Part shown: positions 62,525 through 64,000 of the stretch, one piece after another | Position numbering within the stretch: position 1 is the stretch's first letter | How the letters are laid out: each line of letters begins with the position of its first letter | NCBI RefSeq assembly: GCF_030389965.1 | Contig: NZ_CP128399.1 | Coordinates: forward strand, 1,054,001-1,118,000 | Reading direction: 5' to 3' | Source of the DNA: Candidatus Chlorohelix allophototropha | GTDB lineage: Bacteria; Chloroflexota; Chloroflexia; Chloroheliales; Chloroheliaceae | Length of the DNA stretch: 64,000 nucleotides | Notes under the pieces: model-generated | Database searches by the model: none | What the model saw: only the letters and a program-made list of their open reading frames with translations | Told to the model about the DNA's origin: nothing | Program-made: the position numbers and the translations under genes

Positions 62525-64000
62525 ATGATCAAAGATACGGCGCAACCTGAGCAATCAAAGCCAGCCGAACAGAATAAAAGCGGGTCACCTTGGTTTGTAT
62601 TAGGAATACTTTCGATTGGGGTAATTCTTGCTGCCCTCGACCTGACGGTGGTAGTGGCAATCCTGACTAGTATTATGGATAGTCTGGATGTCACAATTGA
62701 TAATATTGATCAGGGAGCGTGGATAGTTAGCGCCTATTTGCTGGCTTACACCGTTACTATGCCCTTTATGGGGCGGGTCTCGGATGTTTTTGGACGACGG
62801 GAAGTATTTCTAGGTGCGCTGTTAGTATTTGTGGCTGGCTCGGTAGTGGGTGCGCTCGCTACCTCCCTTCCGATTATGATTGCCGCACGCTCCTTGCAAG
62901 CGCTCGGCGGCGGGGCAATGGTGCCGGTTTCGATGGCAGTGGTAGGAGACCTTTTTCCATCTAATAAGCGTGGCATGGCGCTGGGAATAATCGGGGCAGC
63001 AGATACGGCGGGATGGGTGCTTGGTCCGTTATACGGTTCACTGATGCTCCGCTATTTTAATTGGCATTCAATTTTCTGGATCAATGTACCGTTAGGTTTG
63101 ATTTCCGCCGCCATTATTTATTTCATGCTCAAACCCGCTCTAAAAACCAGTCGTACTAGCTCGATTAATTTTGGCAAACTCTGGAAGAATATTGATATAC
63201 CGGGTTTTCTGCTGCTAGCAGTGTCGCTTACTTGCCTTTCTCTAGCGCTTGGCGGCAAGGATACGGCAGCCTTGAGTGGCGCTTCACTTGAAGAAATCAC
63301 CAAAAACCCCCTGAAAGAATACCAGATACCTCTGCTAATCGGCGCGGCAGTAGCATTGATACTCTTTGTCCTTACCGAACTGAGAATAGATAAACCGCTA
63401 ATAAACATACGCACTTTTTTGCGCGTACCCTATTCAGCCGCGAACCTTGCCAATTTGTTTATCGGGGGGGCGTTGGTTGCGGCGCTGGTAGGGATTGCGC
63501 TATTTGTTAACTCGACCGACCGCAGCAACAGCGCAATTGACATATCATTCCATAGCGCCTTGGCGCTTGCTCCGTTGACGCTGGGAATGGCGCTGGGAGC
63601 GGTTCTTGGCGGTTGGCTTAGTGACAGATTGGGTTATCGACTTGCTACAATTTTTGGTTTAGTGCTGGTTTCGGGTGGCTTTTTGCTGATGAATCGTTGG
63701 GATACTCACTGGCAACCACCGAACGACTTGTGGAATATGTTGCCCGGCGCAAGTGTGGCGGGTTTGGGTTTTGGTTTCGTGATTGCCCCGGTGGGCAGTG
63801 CGGTCATAGACTGGGCAGAACGCGAAGAAATAGGGGTTGCCGCCGCACTGGTACTCATTTTGCGGTTGGTGGGCATGACTCTTGGCACTTCTTTCCTAAC
63901 CACATGGACTCTCAATCGCTATAACGACTTGAAGCCAAAGAACATAGATATTACAAAAATTGACGCGCAAGCTTTGAGCCTTCCGTTGGCACAAGCTGTT
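62525..64000 (+). CDS. MFS transporter, DHA2 (EmrB/QacA/P55-like) family, 3' end beyond window
   Basis: At least 492 residues, still open at the window end. Start ATG 62525, six bp after the lipoprotein gene. Helix one has ALDLTVVVAIL; motif A is GRVSDVFGRRE; motif C-like PLYGSLM/GPLYG in helix five; a large loop lies after about residue 230. About 13 helices are visible up to the end; the DHA2 family has 14. The P55-like transporter of mycobacteria exports lipids and drugs together with LprG. The full C-terminus is not in view, so no further call is made. Confidence 0.88.
   Translation, partial: MIKDTAQPEQSKPAEQNKSGSPWFVLGILSIGVILAALDLTVVVAILTSIMDSLDVTIDNIDQGAWIVSAYLLAYTVTMPFMGRVSDVFGRREVFLGALLVFVAGSVVGALATSLPIMIAARSLQALGGGAMVPVSMAVVGDLFPSNKRGMALGIIGAADTAGWVLGPLYGSLMLRYFNWHSIFWINVPLGLISAAIIYFMLKPALKTSRTSSINFGKLWKNIDIPGFLLLAVSLTCLSLALGGKDTAALSGASLEEITKNPLKEYQIPLLIGAAVALILFVLTELRIDKPLINIRTFLRVPYSAANLANLFIGGALVAALVGIALFVNSTDRSNSAIDISFHSALALAPLTLGMALGAVLGGWLSDRLGYRLATIFGLVLVSGGFLLMNRWDTHWQPPNDLWNMLPGASVAGLGFGFVIAPVGSAVIDWAEREEIGVAAALVLILRLVGMTLGTSFLTTWTLNRYNDLKPKNIDITKIDAQALSLPLAQAV

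Noticed and set aside
1-64000. CRISPR arrays, tRNA or rRNA genes, complete insertion sequences
   Set aside because: No regularly spaced direct repeats, cloverleaf sequences or transposase frames were seen on reading both strands; a dedicated scan was not possible.

Overview
The window looks like part of a chromosome from a phototrophic or recently phototrophic member of the Chloroflexota. The main evidence is gene content. There is a clear magnesium-chelatase ATPase subunit (bchI/chlI), an rpsF-ssb-rpsR operon, a PhoB/PhoR/PhoU cluster, E2 of plastid/cyanobacterial type in a pyruvate dehydrogenase operon, Thr/Ala/Pro-rich lipoprotein cytochromes, and an LprG-like lipoprotein next to a DHA2 transporter. 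Base composition is moderate and AT-leaning, lower than in many Chloroflexota. A lineage such as the type-I-reaction-centre Chloroflexota would fit, but that is only a guess: no reaction-centre or chlorosome gene lies in the window.

Layout. 0.1-6.6 kb: an alpha/beta hydrolase, lepA, a dienelactone hydrolase, typA and a PDZ membrane protein that looks truncated. 7-9.2 kb: a tandem-GNAT protein overlapping an esterase gene, then a small membrane protein. 9.2-11.6 kb: a MITE-like inverted repeat, then a cobalamin riboswitch leading into cobT and a bioY-family transporter gene. 11.9-15.3 kb: an FtsX/MacB-type exporter (permease plus ATPase). 15.4-18.8 kb: an orphan molybdopterin hydroxylase large subunit with a Gfo/Idh/MocA oxidoreductase. 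19-22.3 kb: a PhoB-like regulator, PhoR-like kinase, PhoU and a tiny Cas4-N-terminus-like membrane protein. 22.3-25.1 kb: two multi-spanning membrane proteins. 25.2-29.1 kb: rpsF-ssb-rpsR with a strong promoter and structured leader, then a parvulin foldase and a small membrane protein.

29.1-35.1 kb: an acetate-permease-like SSS symporter with its DUF485 partner, a zinc-ribbon protein, a YggS-type PLP protein and a GAF histidine kinase. 35.1-41.1 kb: an arginine-decarboxylase-like enzyme with a long leader, a GT9 glycosyltransferase and a second orphan molybdopterin hydroxylase. 41.2-45.3 kb: uppS, frr, pyrH, tsf and rpsB on the minus strand, the usual translation and cell-envelope cluster. 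45.6-49.8 kb: bchI, recJ and a Yip1-like membrane protein with five exact-length 18-residue repeats. 49.9-54.8 kb: the pyruvate dehydrogenase operon lpd-pdhA-pdhB-pdhC. 55.4-61.2 kb: a CBS-domain M50 protease, a tandem pair of diheme cytochrome c lipoproteins and an RRM RNA-binding protein. 61.8-64.0 kb: an LprG-like lipoprotein and a DHA2-family MFS transporter running off the end.

Most genes are housekeeping. The parts most worth a second look are the cobalamin-riboswitch/cobT/bioY unit, the duplicated cytochromes (their terminator loops are inverted relative to each other), the Cas4-like mini-protein after phoU, the LprG/MFS pair, and structured leaders ahead of rpsF, rpsB and the arginine decarboxylase. 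I saw no tRNA, rRNA, CRISPR array or intact insertion sequence.
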